DNA of 64,000 nucleotides, taken from contig CADEFN010000003.1 of the NCBI GenBank assembly GCA_902826615.1, positions 329,123-393,122 of the forward strand, written 5' to 3'. The stretch is from an uncultured Gemmatimonadota bacterium (GTDB lineage Bacteria; Gemmatimonadota; Gemmatimonadetes; Gemmatimonadales; Gemmatimonadaceae). The stretch's first letter is position 1. Every line of letters begins with the position of its first letter. The position numbers were made by a program, and so were the translations under genes. Shown in pieces: positions 35,267 to 44,476 of the stretch. The notes under the pieces were generated by a model. It ran no database searches. It saw nothing but the letters and a program-made list of their open reading frames with translations, and was not told the DNA's origin.

Positions 35267-37627
35267 GTGCGCGCTCCCCTGCGAGTCCTGCGTCTTTCCC
35301 CGGGCTACTCCGCCATCGTGATCTGCACGGTGGCGTTTGTAGTGGGGCTCGGCACTGCGGTCTTCTCCACGGTGCGCGCGGCGGTCAGTCCGAGCAGCCC
35401 CTTCGCCAACCCTGAACAGCTCTACACCGTCCAGGCATTCGGCGACGGATTGAAGGGTGACGTGCGCCCCTACGATCGGTTCGAACCGCTCGGCAGAGGT
35501 GTGCCCGCCATCGAAGCGTTCAGCATTGCCGAGGGCACCGGCGTTCAGGCGGAAGTGCGTGGCACAACCGTTCAGTCATCCGCCTACCGTGTATCGGGGG
35601 ACTTTTTTGACCTCCTCGGTGTCAGGCCAGCGAGAGGGCGCTTCTTCTCCAGCGCTGCGGGCAGCCTTGAGGTGGTCGTGAGTGATGAGTTCTGGCGTCA
35701 GCACCTCGACGCCCGACCTCTCGATGACGGCGTGTTCGTCACCATCAACGGCGTGGCGCACAATGTCGTTGGTGTGACACCCTCAGCCACCGCCGAGCCG
35801 TTCTCCCAGCTCTTTCTTCGAGCGGACTCGTCCACATTTGCGAGGGGCGGCGCCTACGCTCGACTCGTGGGGGTCGTACGCATCCGTGCGGGACAGTCGC
35901 AGGCCGATCTCGAAACGTCACTGCGCGCGGTGTCACGAACACTTGCCGCGCAATTCGGGGCGGGCCGTTTTGCCTTCCGCTACAGCCTCTCCACGCTGTC
36001 GCCGTCGAGCCTCCCCATCACCGAACTGCACATCGCTTTGGCGGCCGCCACACTCGCGATGCTGGCCATTGCGTGTGCCAACCTTGCCAACCTCGCCCTC
36101 GCGCGGGCCATCAGCGGGCACACCACACACGCCGTGCGCCGAGCCCTGGGTGCCACCCGAAAGCGGGTGGTCACCGACGCGATTGGTGAAGGACTGCTGC
36201 TTTCCGCACTTGGGTCAGCGCTCGGAGTCGCGGTGTTTGTGGCCTCCGCCGAGGCCATCCGGCGGCTGATCCCGGCGCGGGTGCCGTACATCGGCGTCCT
36301 TCGCCTGCAAATCGACTGGTCGCTTTTCGCCGTTGCGGTCGTTCTCGCCCTCGTCATCGCCGTGGCATTCACGGCTCTCCCCGCCCTGTTCGCGTCGTCT
36401 GCGCCTCCCGGGGACGCGTTGCGGGAACGGAGCGCCACACCGTTGCCAAAGCGGCGTCTCTACTCTGCCGTGGTCGTGGTGGAGGTTGCCCTCGCGCTGG
36501 CGATGGCTTCGAGTGCCGTTCTCATGGTGCGTGCCAGCCGGCGTGTGGCCGGCGTGGACTTCGGGTATGACCGGCGCGGATTGATCGAAACGCAGCTGGT
36601 GGTGACGGGACCCGACAGCAGCGCACGCGCGTCCGCAGAGCGTGCCTTCCCCGGCCTGGCGGATGCCGCTCGTGGTCTCCCGGGCATCCGTGGCGCGACA
36701 TGGTATTCGTCGCCTGCGTCGGGCGGGCTTTCGGTGCACGGCATCTCGGCGGATGGCGCACCGCGCATTGCGTTTCGTCCGGTCCTGCTGAGCGTGGATG
36801 CGAACTACCTCAAGGTGCTCGGCGTCTCGGTGACGGCAGGTCGAGACTTCGAACCTGGTGACGCTGGCGGCGCCGGCTCTGCCGTAATCGACGAGCGAGC
36901 GGCTGCCAAACTCTGGCCCGGTGAGAGCCCGGTGGGCAAACAGCTTGCGCTCGCTTCTCCAGGCAGCGCAAAGGTGTGGGTCACGGTTGTTGGTGTAGCG
37001 CGCGCAGTGCGGGCCAGCGCCAACAGCTTCGACGCGTTTGATACTGGTTCGCCGACGATCTACCTCTCCACACCCCCGGCTCCCGGCGCCAGACATCTGG
37101 TACTCCGCGTGAACCCCGGCGAGGAAGCGGTGCAGATGACGGCTATCAGCGCCATGGCACGCGACCTCGCCCCCGCTGGCACGCGTGCCTGGGTGCATGA
37201 GGTTCAGCGCGAGGACAAACTTCTCGCTCAGGCCCATACCTTTGTCACACGGCTTTTTGCGCTCCTCGCCGGTTGCGCTCTCTTTTTGGCGGTGGGTGGC
37301 CTGTATGCCGTGTTGTCACATGCCGGGATCGTACGCCAGCGAGAGTTTGCCATCCGCCTCGCCCTGGGGGGCACACCGGAGCAGGTACGGCAACTCATCA
37401 CCCGAGACGGCGCCGCACTCGCCCTCGCCGGAACCGCGTTAGGCGGCCTGCTCTCACTCGTCGTGGGCCGCCTCATCGATCCCTTTCTCTACGACCTCTA
37501 TCGCGTCGACGCGGTGTCGCTGGTCATCGCCGAACTGGTGCTGCTCGGCTTCGCCTTCTCGGTCATCGCCTTGCCGGCGCGTTTGGCCGGGCGCACCTCG
37601 CCGTCCGCCCTGCTGCGTGGGGAGTAG
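35267..37627 (+). CDS. FtsX/MacB-type ABC permease
   Basis: The protein has 786 residues from a GTG start. It has a first membrane segment near the N-terminus (IVICTVAFVVGLGTAVFSTV), a MacB-like periplasmic domain (RVSGDFFDLLGVRPARGRFF, VVVSDEFWRQHL), and three-segment FtsX blocks (AAATLAMLAIACANLANLALARA, and at the end LFALLAGCALFLAVGGLYAVLSHAG with REFAIRLALGGTPEQVRQLI). A second periplasmic domain lies between. It lacks the N-terminal cytoplasmic extension of the PadR-linked permeases at 41395 and 58447. It may use the upstream ATPase or be a late member of the operon. Confidence 0.85.
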   Translation: MRAPLRVLRLSPGYSAIVICTVAFVVGLGTAVFSTVRAAVSPSSPFANPEQLYTVQAFGDGLKGDVRPYDRFEPLGRGVPAIEAFSIAEGTGVQAEVRGTTVQSSAYRVSGDFFDLLGVRPARGRFFSSAAGSLEVVVSDEFWRQHLDARPLDDGVFVTINGVAHNVVGVTPSATAEPFSQLFLRADSSTFARGGAYARLVGVVRIRAGQSQADLETSLRAVSRTLAAQFGAGRFAFRYSLSTLSPSSLPITELHIALAAATLAMLAIACANLANLALARAISGHTTHAVRRALGATRKRVVTDAIGEGLLLSALGSALGVAVFVASAEAIRRLIPARVPYIGVLRLQIDWSLFAVAVVLALVIAVAFTALPALFASSAPPGDALRERSATPLPKRRLYSAVVVVEVALALAMASSAVLMVRASRRVAGVDFGYDRRGLIETQLVVTGPDSSARASAERAFPGLADAARGLPGIRGATWYSSPASGGLSVHGISADGAPRIAFRPVLLSVDANYLKVLGVSVTAGRDFEPGDAGGAGSAVIDERAAAKLWPGESPVGKQLALASPGSAKVWVTVVGVARAVRASANSFDAFDTGSPTIYLSTPPAPGARHLVLRVNPGEEAVQMTAISAMARDLAPAGTRAWVHEVQREDKLLAQAHTFVTRLFALLAGCALFLAVGGLYAVLSHAGIVRQREFAIRLALGGTPEQVRQLITRDGAALALAGTALGGLLSLVVGRLIDPFLYDLYRVDAVSLVIAELVLLGFAFSVIALPARLAGRTSPSALLRGE

Positions 37628-37712
37628 TCGCCCCTCACCGCAGCATTGGTCTCCGGTCGCATAGCCAAGGGGTGCGATTGACACCTAGATTGGGGCCTTC
37701 CTCGGGCACCCT

Positions 37713-39302
37713 GTGGCAACACCAGACTTCACGGAAATCCGGCGCCGGCTTGCCGACCGCTACACCCTCGAGCGCGAGCTGGGGCGTGGCGGCATGGGCA
37801 CCGTGTACCTCGCGCGCGACCTCAAGCTCGATCGTCAGGTCGCACTCAAGGTGTTGCCCCCCGAGTTTGCCGAAGATGACGCCCTGCACGCGCGCTTCCT
37901 GCGCGAAACACGTACGGCCGCCTCGTTTTCGCACCCCAACATCGTGCCCGTGCATTCCGTGGAAGAGCGGGAAGGTGTCCTCGCCTACGCGATGGGGCTC
38001 ATTGAAGGGGAGAGCGTCAGGGAACGCGTGGAGCGCTCGGGCCCCCTGAGTGTGCGGGAGATCGTGCGCCTGCTGCAGGACATCGGGTATGCGCTGGCGT
38101 ACGCACATGGGCGCGGGGTGGTGCATCGCGACATCAAGCCCGACAACATCATGATCGAACGCGCCACGGGCCGCGCGCTCCTCATGGACTTCGGCATCTC
38201 GCGGTCCATGGCTCCTGTCGCCGCGCCGCGCGCAGGTCTCACACAGGTGGGCGAAGTCGTCGGCACACCCGAGTACATGAGCCCCGAACAGGCCAGCGGC
38301 GATGTCGTCGATGGACGGAGCGATCTCTACTCGTTAGGTCTGGTGGCCTGGTATGCCGCGACAGGACGGATTGCCGTATCGGGCGAGACCACGCAGAAGA
38401 TCCTGGTCAAGCAGCTGACCGAGGCCGTGCCTCCAGTGGAGTCGGTACGCCCCGAACTTCCCGACCTCCTCTCCGCCGCAATCGACCGCTGCATCGAGAA
38501 GGCCCCTGAAAATCGCTTTCAGACCGCGGAGCTGCTCGTCGAGGCCGTCGAGAACTCGCAGCTCGCCGGCCCCGAAGTTCCTCTCCCCGTGCGCGCCTTT
38601 CTGGGTGAGCTGGAAACGCTGTCCCTGGTGCTGTTTTTCCTGGCCTTCATTGGTTGGCTCATCTTCCGGGGAATTGCGCGGCAGATGTCCGGGCTCGACG
38701 CCCTCCTCCCGGTGGTCGTTCTCTTTGGAGTTGGTGTCACCAGGATTCTGCAGGTGCGAGCCGAGGCGCGGCGGCTCGTCCAGGCCGGCTTCACACCCGA
38801 GGCAGTCCTCTCCGGCATGCGAGCCGTGCACGCCGAACGCGATCAGGTACGCGAAGCCCGCCGTGCCGATCCCGAAACGGTCGTTGCCAGACGCCGCACG
38901 CTCCGCACGGCAGCCATGAGCACGGTCCTCTCCTTGGGCCTGCTCGCCCTGGCGCTGAGTACCCGAGTGCGCATCAGCCAGACCCAGTTCTCCACCCCGG
39001 CGCATGGCCTGGCCATGCTCTTCTCCGGCCTGGCGCTGTTAGGCGTCTCCACTGCGCTCGTCGCCCGCAGTCCCTTCCGGGCATCAGCAGTCGAACGTTT
39101 GCTGCGTCGCGTTTGGCTCGGGCCTATCGGGAGCGCGCTCGTCCGTCGTGCGGGCAACAACGTTTCACGACCTCAGCACGCGCTCCTTACGCCAATCGGC
39201 ACACCGGCACGTGTTACCGGCCCAACTGCCAGCACGCCGACAACCAGCCTCGAGCAACGCGTACAAGCCCTCGAGGCCTGGCGACGAAGCGTCGATCGTT
39301 AG
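37713..39302 (+). CDS. Ser/Thr protein kinase with C-terminal membrane domain
   Basis: The protein has 529 residues from GTG 37713. Kinase motifs: GRGGMGTVYLA glycine loop, VALKVLP with Lys46, HRDIKPDN with catalytic Asp140, MDFGISR (DFG) and GTPEYMSPEQ. After the kinase domain (about residue 290) come four likely membrane segments: LVLFFLAFIGWLIF, LLPVVVLFGVGVTRIL, STVLSLGLLALAL and LAMLFSGLALLGVSTALV. So the kinase is cytoplasmic and membrane-tethered, with no large external sensor domain. Its targets are unknown. Confidence 0.93.
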   Translation: MATPDFTEIRRRLADRYTLERELGRGGMGTVYLARDLKLDRQVALKVLPPEFAEDDALHARFLRETRTAASFSHPNIVPVHSVEEREGVLAYAMGLIEGESVRERVERSGPLSVREIVRLLQDIGYALAYAHGRGVVHRDIKPDNIMIERATGRALLMDFGISRSMAPVAAPRAGLTQVGEVVGTPEYMSPEQASGDVVDGRSDLYSLGLVAWYAATGRIAVSGETTQKILVKQLTEAVPPVESVRPELPDLLSAAIDRCIEKAPENRFQTAELLVEAVENSQLAGPEVPLPVRAFLGELETLSLVLFFLAFIGWLIFRGIARQMSGLDALLPVVVLFGVGVTRILQVRAEARRLVQAGFTPEAVLSGMRAVHAERDQVREARRADPETVVARRRTLRTAAMSTVLSLGLLALALSTRVRISQTQFSTPAHGLAMLFSGLALLGVSTALVARSPFRASAVERLLRRVWLGPIGSALVRRAGNNVSRPQHALLTPIGTPARVTGPTASTPTTSLEQRVQALEAWRRSVDR

Positions 39303-39311
39303 CGCCGCGGG

Positions 39312-39839
39312 TCAGGGCCGCACCCAGGCGGCACGAGGCAGCTCCCAGCGCCAGATCATCCCCGTCTCGGGATCCTCGAACTCTCCGACACGCCGCAGTC
39401 CCGCCCTGTGGAGCACACGCGTCGAGGCGTTTTCCTCGGCTAGTGTATGCGCGACCACTCGCTCCACCACCGGATCGGCAAAGGCGTGTCCCACCATCAA
39501 CATGGTAGCCTCGGTGGCATAGCCGCGGTTCCGGAACGGCTCGGCAATCTCGTAGCCGAACTCCACGCTGCCCTCGCGGTCGGGTGGCCCCGTGAAGCCT
39601 CCATTCCCAACCAGGACCCCGGCGCCGCGGTCGATGAAGAACAAACTCGGCCACGGCGTGTCCGGATCGCGACCATGATGGCCAACGCCAGGCTCTACGG
39701 TGAATGCCTCGGGAAACGTGGGCCACCCTTTGGGCACCCGAACGCCCAGCCGAGCCGATAGTGCGTCGGGGCCAATCTGTAGCGCCTCCACGTCGAGCTG
39801 ATGCACCCGTCGCAACTCCAACCGCTCACTCGTCAGCAC
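39312..39839 (-). CDS. GNAT-family N-acetyltransferase
   Basis: The protein has 175 residues. The GTG at 39839 was chosen because a GGAGG-like site (GAGGTGGGAT) precedes it; the open frame continues to 39992 without a better start. It is like RimJ/RimL-type acetyltransferases: VLTSERLELRRVHQLDVEAL opening, SVEFGYEIAEPFRNRGYATEAT with the acetyl-CoA loop (R-N-R-G-Y-A), and HTLAEENASTRVLHRAGLRRVG. It probably acetylates an amine on a small molecule or protein; the substrate is unknown. It is convergent with the kinase gene. Confidence 0.85.
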   Translation of the reverse strand: MLTSERLELRRVHQLDVEALQIGPDALSARLGVRVPKGWPTFPEAFTVEPGVGHHGRDPDTPWPSLFFIDRGAGVLVGNGGFTGPPDREGSVEFGYEIAEPFRNRGYATEATMLMVGHAFADPVVERVVAHTLAEENASTRVLHRAGLRRVGEFEDPETGMIWRWELPRAAWVRP

Positions 39840-40064
39840 ATCCCACCTCCCCTCCGATTTTCGAGCCGCGCCCTCGGCGCCGCATGTCCTGCCATCGCCG
39901 GAAATCTGATCGGAGTATCTGCGCTCGGGAATAGCCGCCCTTCCCTTCGCCGAGAATGTCGGACGCGACGCCGAATTCGCGCAATTCCTCACCAGACCGC
40001 TCGCGACGTGCGATCATGCCGCGGTCCGGTCTTTCACGCGACGACCGCCCTTCCGACCTGATAT

Positions 40065-40922
40065 ATGACTCTCTCCCGAAATCCTTCAGATCGCAGATCA
40101 GCTGCCGCAGTCCCACTCGCACCCTCCGATCCTCTGACTGAACGATCGCGCCGTGTCTGGAGTGCGGGCAACTATGATCGGGTATCGGCCGGCTTTCGCC
40201 ACGAAGCCGAGGCGTTTGTGAATCGCTTGCAGATCACCCGAGCGGAGCGGGTGCTCGATGCCGCCTGTGGCTCAGGCAACCTCACCATCCCCGCTGCCCG
40301 TACCGGCGCTGACGTCACGGGCCTCGACCTCATTCCCGAGCTGCTCGACGCCGCGTCACGCTGGGCGGAGCGCGAACAACTCTCGATCCAGCTGGACGAG
40401 GGCAATGCCGAAGCCCTGCCGTATCCGGACGGTCACTTTGATGTGGTGCTTTCCATGTTTGGGGTCATGTTTGCGGCGCGCCCCGACAAGGTCATGGAAG
40501 AGCTGGCGCGCGTCATACGACCGGGTGGACGGGTTGCACTCGCCAACTGGACTCGGACCGGCTTTATCGGGCAGCTGCTCTCCGCCCATGTGCGATACGT
40601 CGCGCCGCCCCCGGACCTGCCGAGCCCGATTTTGTGGGGTGACCTGTCAGTGATCCGCGAACGTTTTGATGTCCGGCAGTGGACCGTCGCCACACGCGAG
40701 GTCACCCTGACCTTCAAATACCCGCACACCCCCCTTGGAGTCGCTGAGTTGTTTCGCGGTACGTACGGCCCAACGGTGCGCACCTTTGAAGCACTGGACG
40801 AGGACCGGCGCGCTCTCCTCGCGGCCGAGCTCAATGAACACTGGGTCAGACATCATCGCCTGACGCCAAACGGGGCGGAGATCGATTCCACGTATCTCGA
40901 AGTGGTTGCCACACGACGGTGA
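40065..40922 (+). CDS. class I SAM-dependent methyltransferase
   Basis: The protein has 285 residues. Motif I is VLDAACGSGNLTIPAARTG, then VTGLDLIPELLDAA, EGNAEALPYPDGHFDVVLSMFGVMFA and ELARVIRPGGRVALANWT. The order is that of UbiE/Methyltransf_11-type enzymes. The C-terminal third (residues about 195-285) is variable and likely sets substrate choice. It stands alone, divergent from the GNAT gene. The first 30 residues are poorly conserved in type and the true start may be further in. Confidence 0.88.
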   Translation: MTLSRNPSDRRSAAAVPLAPSDPLTERSRRVWSAGNYDRVSAGFRHEAEAFVNRLQITRAERVLDAACGSGNLTIPAARTGADVTGLDLIPELLDAASRWAEREQLSIQLDEGNAEALPYPDGHFDVVLSMFGVMFAARPDKVMEELARVIRPGGRVALANWTRTGFIGQLLSAHVRYVAPPPDLPSPILWGDLSVIRERFDVRQWTVATREVTLTFKYPHTPLGVAELFRGTYGPTVRTFEALDEDRRALLAAELNEHWVRHHRLTPNGAEIDSTYLEVVATRR

Positions 40923-41021
40923 TGTGAGGGTGCCGGGGACCGCGCACTGAGCGGCCCCGGCCACATCCTTTGCGTTCGACGCCCGTCGTCCATCCTCGAC
41001 GCAGTCGGCTTGAACCCTTCG

Positions 41022-41044
41022 CTCCTTTTGGTTGTCAAAAGGAG
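41022..41044. promoter_or_regulatory. perfect 9-bp palindrome including the padR ribosome site
   Basis: CTCCTTTTG (41022-41030) and CAAAAGGAG (41036-41044) are exact reverse complements around GTTGT. The right arm contains the GGAG ribosome site of the PadR gene (start 41048). It could act as a DNA operator for PadR, or as an RNA hairpin that hides the ribosome site. Confidence 0.75.
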
Positions 41045-41047
41045 CAT

Positions 41048-41392
41048 ATGCCGCCCGACCGATCTGACGTACTGCAGGGCACCCTCGAAATGCTGGTGCT
41101 CAAACTCCTCACTGCCGAAGCCAACCACGGGTGGGGACTCTCGATGCAACTTCGCGTACTGTCCCGCGATGTCTTCGACGTGAACCAGGGGTCATTGTAC
41201 CCTGCCCTGCAGCGGATGCTGCGTCGCGGCTGGATCCGGTCCACCTGGCGACTCACCGAACACAATCGCCGCGCCCGCTACTACGACATCACCGCGGAAG
41301 GTCGTCGCCAGCTCGACAACGCCGTCGGTGATTGGCAGCGGACATCGGGCGCGGTCAACCGCGTGTTACGCCTCTCCTTCACCGGAGCCTGA
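41048..41392 (+). CDS. PadR-family transcriptional regulator
   Basis: The protein has 114 residues. The N-terminal winged helix DVLQGTLEMLVLKLLTAEANHGWGLSMQL has the usual LQGTLDxLVLKxL pattern, followed by NQGSLYPALQRMLRRGWIRSTWRLTEHNRRARYYDITAEGRRQL. It is the short PadR-s1 type. It lies two bases before the permease gene, the standard PadR plus orphan-permease pair. The palindrome just upstream is its likely autoregulatory site. Confidence 0.93.
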   Translation: MPPDRSDVLQGTLEMLVLKLLTAEANHGWGLSMQLRVLSRDVFDVNQGSLYPALQRMLRRGWIRSTWRLTEHNRRARYYDITAEGRRQLDNAVGDWQRTSGAVNRVLRLSFTGA

Positions 41393-41394
41393 CC

Positions 41395-44097
41395 ATGGCC
41401 TGGTATCACGAAGCCGTTGCAGCGCTGTCAGCCATCTTCTTCCGACGCAGACACGAAGCCGAGCTTGCCGAAGAGATGCGTTTCCACCTCGAGATGGAGG
41501 CACTGCATCGGGAAGGGCAAGGAGTCATGCCCGTCGATGCCACCAGAAGGGCGCAGCGCGCCTTTGGAGGCGTCACGCGCTACAAGGATGACGTGCGAGA
41601 CGAACGTGGGAGCCGGGGATGGGACCAGTGGTGGCGCGATGTCAGCCTGTCATGGCGCTCGCTCCGCAATCGTCCCGGCTTCACCGCGTTGGTCGTCGCG
41701 ACGCTGGCGCTTGGTATTGGCGCAACCTCGACTTTGTTTGGCGTGGTCAACGCGGTGTTGCTCAGTCCGCTGCCGTACGGCAATCCGGACGGAATCGCGG
41801 TGGTCTGGAGTTCGTGGCGTGGATTCCCGCAGACCTGGGTGTCATGGGACGAGTACGAAGCATGGGATTCCGACATCCGCTCCTTCAGTGACGTGGGGTT
41901 ATTCACCGATACCGAGATCACCTTGTCCGAGGGCGATGTGCCGGAGCGGGTACGCACCGGACAGGTAGGCGCAAGCGTCTTCCCCATCCTTGGCGTTGCA
42001 CCACTGCTTGGCCGCAACTTCACGGCGGAGGAAGACCGGCCAGGCGGGGATCGAGTGATTGTGCTCAGTCACACGCTCTGGGAGCGCCGCTTTGGCGCTG
42101 ATCCTTCTGTGTTGGGTCGTGCCATTCAGGTGGATGGCAGCAGTGCCTCGGTGATTGGTGTTATGCCACCGGGCTTCAAGCTTCCGCTCGACTTCGGCAG
42201 CGACGGCGCCACCCTGGCATGGATGCCACTGGCCACTGACGCCGAGGCTGAGGGGGCAACGCCGGGCCCGGCGTTCAATGGTGGCGGCGGCGGAAGCCAT
42301 AACTACTATGCCGTGGCGCGTCTCGCACCGGGTGCGAGCATCGAGTCTGCCAATCGCGACCTCGAAAGCAAGGTCGCCGAGTTGCGCCGGCTCAACGTGT
42401 ATTCCGAAGGGCAGCAGTTTCGCGCCTTTGCCGTCGGGGTGAGTGAGCAGATCACGGGCCGTCTGCGCCCCGTACTGCTTGTGACCTTTGGTGCTGTCGC
42501 GCTGCTGCTGCTGATTGCCTGCGCCAACGTGGCCGCACTCCTCCTCGTTCGTGGGGAACAGCGGCGCCGCGAGATGGCCGTCCGCGTGGCGCTTGGTGCC
42601 GGGCCGCGCCGGCTCACCCGTTTGCTCCTCACCGAAAGTGGTGTCATCGCCTTACTGGGTGGTGCCGGCGGCGTGGCACTGGCCACGGTGGGGGCTGCGG
42701 CGGTCCGGCGACTCGCGCCTGCCGCCTTCCCACGCATGGGTGAAACACGAGTGGACGTGCTGGTGCTGCTCTTTGCGCTTGGTGCCACGGTGGTCACCGC
42801 TCTGCTGGCCGGCATGTTGCCGGCGCTGCAGGCCAGCAAGGTGGCGCCGGCCGCCGACCTCAAGGATGGAGGACGTGGTGCGACCACCGGAGGGGCGCGA
42901 TTACGCTGGAGACAAACGCTGGTAAGCGTCGAGATTGCCCTGGCGGTGGTGATCGTGGCCGGCGCTGGGCTGATGGTGCGCACCGTGCGCAATCTGCTTG
43001 CCGTGGACCGCGGGTTCGATGGTCGCGGTGTGCTGACCATGCAAATCTCGACCCCCTCGTCCTGGTACGCCGATTCGGTCGCCGTCGCCACGTTCTGGAG
43101 CGAATTGACGCGACGCGTCGCGGATCTTCCCGGGGTCGAAACCGCGGGCGCAGTGCGGCAGATCCCCCTGGCCTCGGAAATGGGTGACTGGGGGCTGCAG
43201 GTGGAAGGTTACACGCCACCGGCAAACACCGGGACTCCCGGTGACTGGCAGGTGGTGACCCCAGGGTATTTCGAAACGATGGGGCTGCGCCTCGGCTCCG
43301 GCCGATTCCTCGATGGTCGCGACGACATGACAGCCCCCCTGGCAATGGTGGTCAACACCACGTTCGTCCGGACGTACATCGGATCGCGCTCCCCGTTAGG
43401 CGTGCGGGTCCGCATCTCGCAAGCCGGTCCGGATGTGCCCGCCTACACCATTGTCGGTGTGGTCGATGACGTGCGACACAACGGGCTCACGCGCGGCGTG
43501 AAGCCCCAATTTTACGCCACCCTCGCACACTTCGCCCGTGCGCCTGGCCGCACACGTCGAAGCATGTACCTCGTGGTTCGTGCATCTGGAGCACCCACCG
43601 CGCTCGTCGCGCCGATCCGGCGTCTCGCACGCGCACTCGATCCGCGACTGCCAATTTCGGAGATCCGCACGATGGATGCGGTGATCGGGACCGCGATCGC
43701 CGAGCAGCGGTTTGCCATGCAGCTGCTCTCACTCTTTGGCGCTCTGGCCCTGTCGCTGGCCGCGGTTGGCGTTTTTGGTGTCGTCTCGCAGGTCGTGGAG
43801 CAGCGCAACCAGGAGTTCGGGATTCGGGCCGCACTCGGCGCGGCACCGCAGACGCTGGTCCGCATGAGTCTCGCGACTGGGATGCGGCAGGCCCTGGTTG
43901 GACTGGCAATGGGCCTCGTGGCGGCGCTCGCGGCCGCACAGCTGCTCCGGACCATGTTGCATGGAGTGGGGGCCTCCGATCCGCTCACCTTTGCGGTGGT
44001 GGCCCTGGTCGCCCTGGCATCCGTCGCGATGGCAAGCGCGCTACCCGCCTGGCGCGCGGCCCGACGTTCTCCGGCCAGTGTGCTGTTTGGAGACTGA
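41395..44097 (+). CDS. PadR-linked orphan permease of the FtsX/MacB type
   Basis: The protein has 900 residues. The cytoplasmic N-terminus FFRRRHEAELAEEMRFHLEMEAL is typical of PadR-linked (ADOP-type) permeases, followed by WRSLRNRPGFTALVVATLALGIGATSTLFGVVNAVLL. Two MacB periplasmic domains (VGASVFPILGVAPLLGRNF; VTPGYFETMGLRLGSGRF) and two FtsX membrane blocks (LIACANVAALLLVRGEQRRREMAVRVALGA; SLAAVGVFGVVSQVVEQRNQEFGIRAALGA) make a duplicated layout. No ATPase gene is adjacent, as usual for this group. Confidence 0.92.
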   Translation: MAWYHEAVAALSAIFFRRRHEAELAEEMRFHLEMEALHREGQGVMPVDATRRAQRAFGGVTRYKDDVRDERGSRGWDQWWRDVSLSWRSLRNRPGFTALVVATLALGIGATSTLFGVVNAVLLSPLPYGNPDGIAVVWSSWRGFPQTWVSWDEYEAWDSDIRSFSDVGLFTDTEITLSEGDVPERVRTGQVGASVFPILGVAPLLGRNFTAEEDRPGGDRVIVLSHTLWERRFGADPSVLGRAIQVDGSSASVIGVMPPGFKLPLDFGSDGATLAWMPLATDAEAEGATPGPAFNGGGGGSHNYYAVARLAPGASIESANRDLESKVAELRRLNVYSEGQQFRAFAVGVSEQITGRLRPVLLVTFGAVALLLLIACANVAALLLVRGEQRRREMAVRVALGAGPRRLTRLLLTESGVIALLGGAGGVALATVGAAAVRRLAPAAFPRMGETRVDVLVLLFALGATVVTALLAGMLPALQASKVAPAADLKDGGRGATTGGARLRWRQTLVSVEIALAVVIVAGAGLMVRTVRNLLAVDRGFDGRGVLTMQISTPSSWYADSVAVATFWSELTRRVADLPGVETAGAVRQIPLASEMGDWGLQVEGYTPPANTGTPGDWQVVTPGYFETMGLRLGSGRFLDGRDDMTAPLAMVVNTTFVRTYIGSRSPLGVRVRISQAGPDVPAYTIVGVVDDVRHNGLTRGVKPQFYATLAHFARAPGRTRRSMYLVVRASGAPTALVAPIRRLARALDPRLPISEIRTMDAVIGTAIAEQRFAMQLLSLFGALALSLAAVGVFGVVSQVVEQRNQEFGIRAALGAAPQTLVRMSLATGMRQALVGLAMGLVAALAAAQLLRTMLHGVGASDPLTFAVVALVALASVAMASALPAWRAARRSPASVLFGD

Positions 44098-44106
44098 AAC
44101 AAGGAC

Positions 44107-44131
44107 GCCCGGCCACCAATGGGGGCCGGGC
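44107..44131. terminator. hairpin terminator candidate between permease gene and tRNA cluster
   Basis: GCCCGGCC (44107-44114) pairs perfectly with GGCCGGGC (44124-44131) around nine bases. There is no strong T-run on the plus strand; on the minus strand GTCCTTGTTT follows. It lies between the convergent permease gene and tRNA-Thr and may serve both. Confidence 0.5.
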
Positions 44132-44148
44132 GCAATATTCCTGTCCAG

Positions 44149-44220
44149 AGCCAGCGGTCGGGATTGAACCGACGACCGCCCGATTACGAATCGGGTGCTC
44201 TACCACTGAGCTACGCTGGC
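44149..44220 (-). tRNA. tRNA-Thr (anticodon CGT)
   Basis: The cloverleaf is complete: acceptor GCCAGCG/CGCTGGC, D arm with AGCTCAGTGGTAGAGC, anticodon stem CCGA-type around loop TTCGTAA, T arm with GGTTCAATCC. No CCA is encoded. It is the last gene in the seven-gene minus-strand tRNA cluster. Confidence 0.95.
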
Positions 44221-44233
44221 AGATCTGCTGAAG

Positions 44234-44315
44234 TGCCCAAGAGCGGACTCGAACCGCTACGCCTTTCGGCACCACCCCCTCAAGATGGCGTGTCTACCAA
44301 TTTCACCACTTGGGC
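44234..44315 (-). tRNA. tRNA-Leu (anticodon GAG)
   Basis: A class II tRNA of 82 nt. The acceptor GCCCAAG pairs with CTTGGGC, the anticodon loop is TTGAGGG, a short variable arm GTGCCGAAAGGCGT is present, and the T arm has GGTTCGAGTCC. Confidence 0.95.
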
Positions 44316-44326
44316 CAAACTTCAGA

Positions 44327-44362
44327 AGCACGTGAAGAACGTGAGGCACGTGAAGCACGTGA
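44327..44362 (+). repeat. four tandem 9-bp repeats in a tRNA spacer (AGCACGTGA)
   Basis: Units AGCACGTGA, AGAACGTGA, GGCACGTGA and AGCACGTGA run head to tail between tRNA-Leu and tRNA-Asp, with a decayed fifth unit. They share a consensus, in rotated form, with the repeats at 44477-44530 on the other strand. Confidence 0.8.
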
Positions 44363-44394
44363 AACACGAACCTGAGGGTGCTTTACCAAACCAA

Positions 44395-44468
44395 CGGGGC
44401 TGACGGGGCTCGAACCCGCGACCTCCGGAGTGACAGTCCGGCACTCTAACCAGCTGAGCTACAGCCCC
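44395..44468 (-). tRNA. tRNA-Asp (anticodon GTC)
   Basis: Acceptor GGGGCTG/CAGCCCC, anticodon stem CCGGA/TCCGG around loop CTGTCAC, T arm GGTTCGAGCC, discriminator G. Confidence 0.95.
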
Positions 44469-44476
44469 AACAACCG

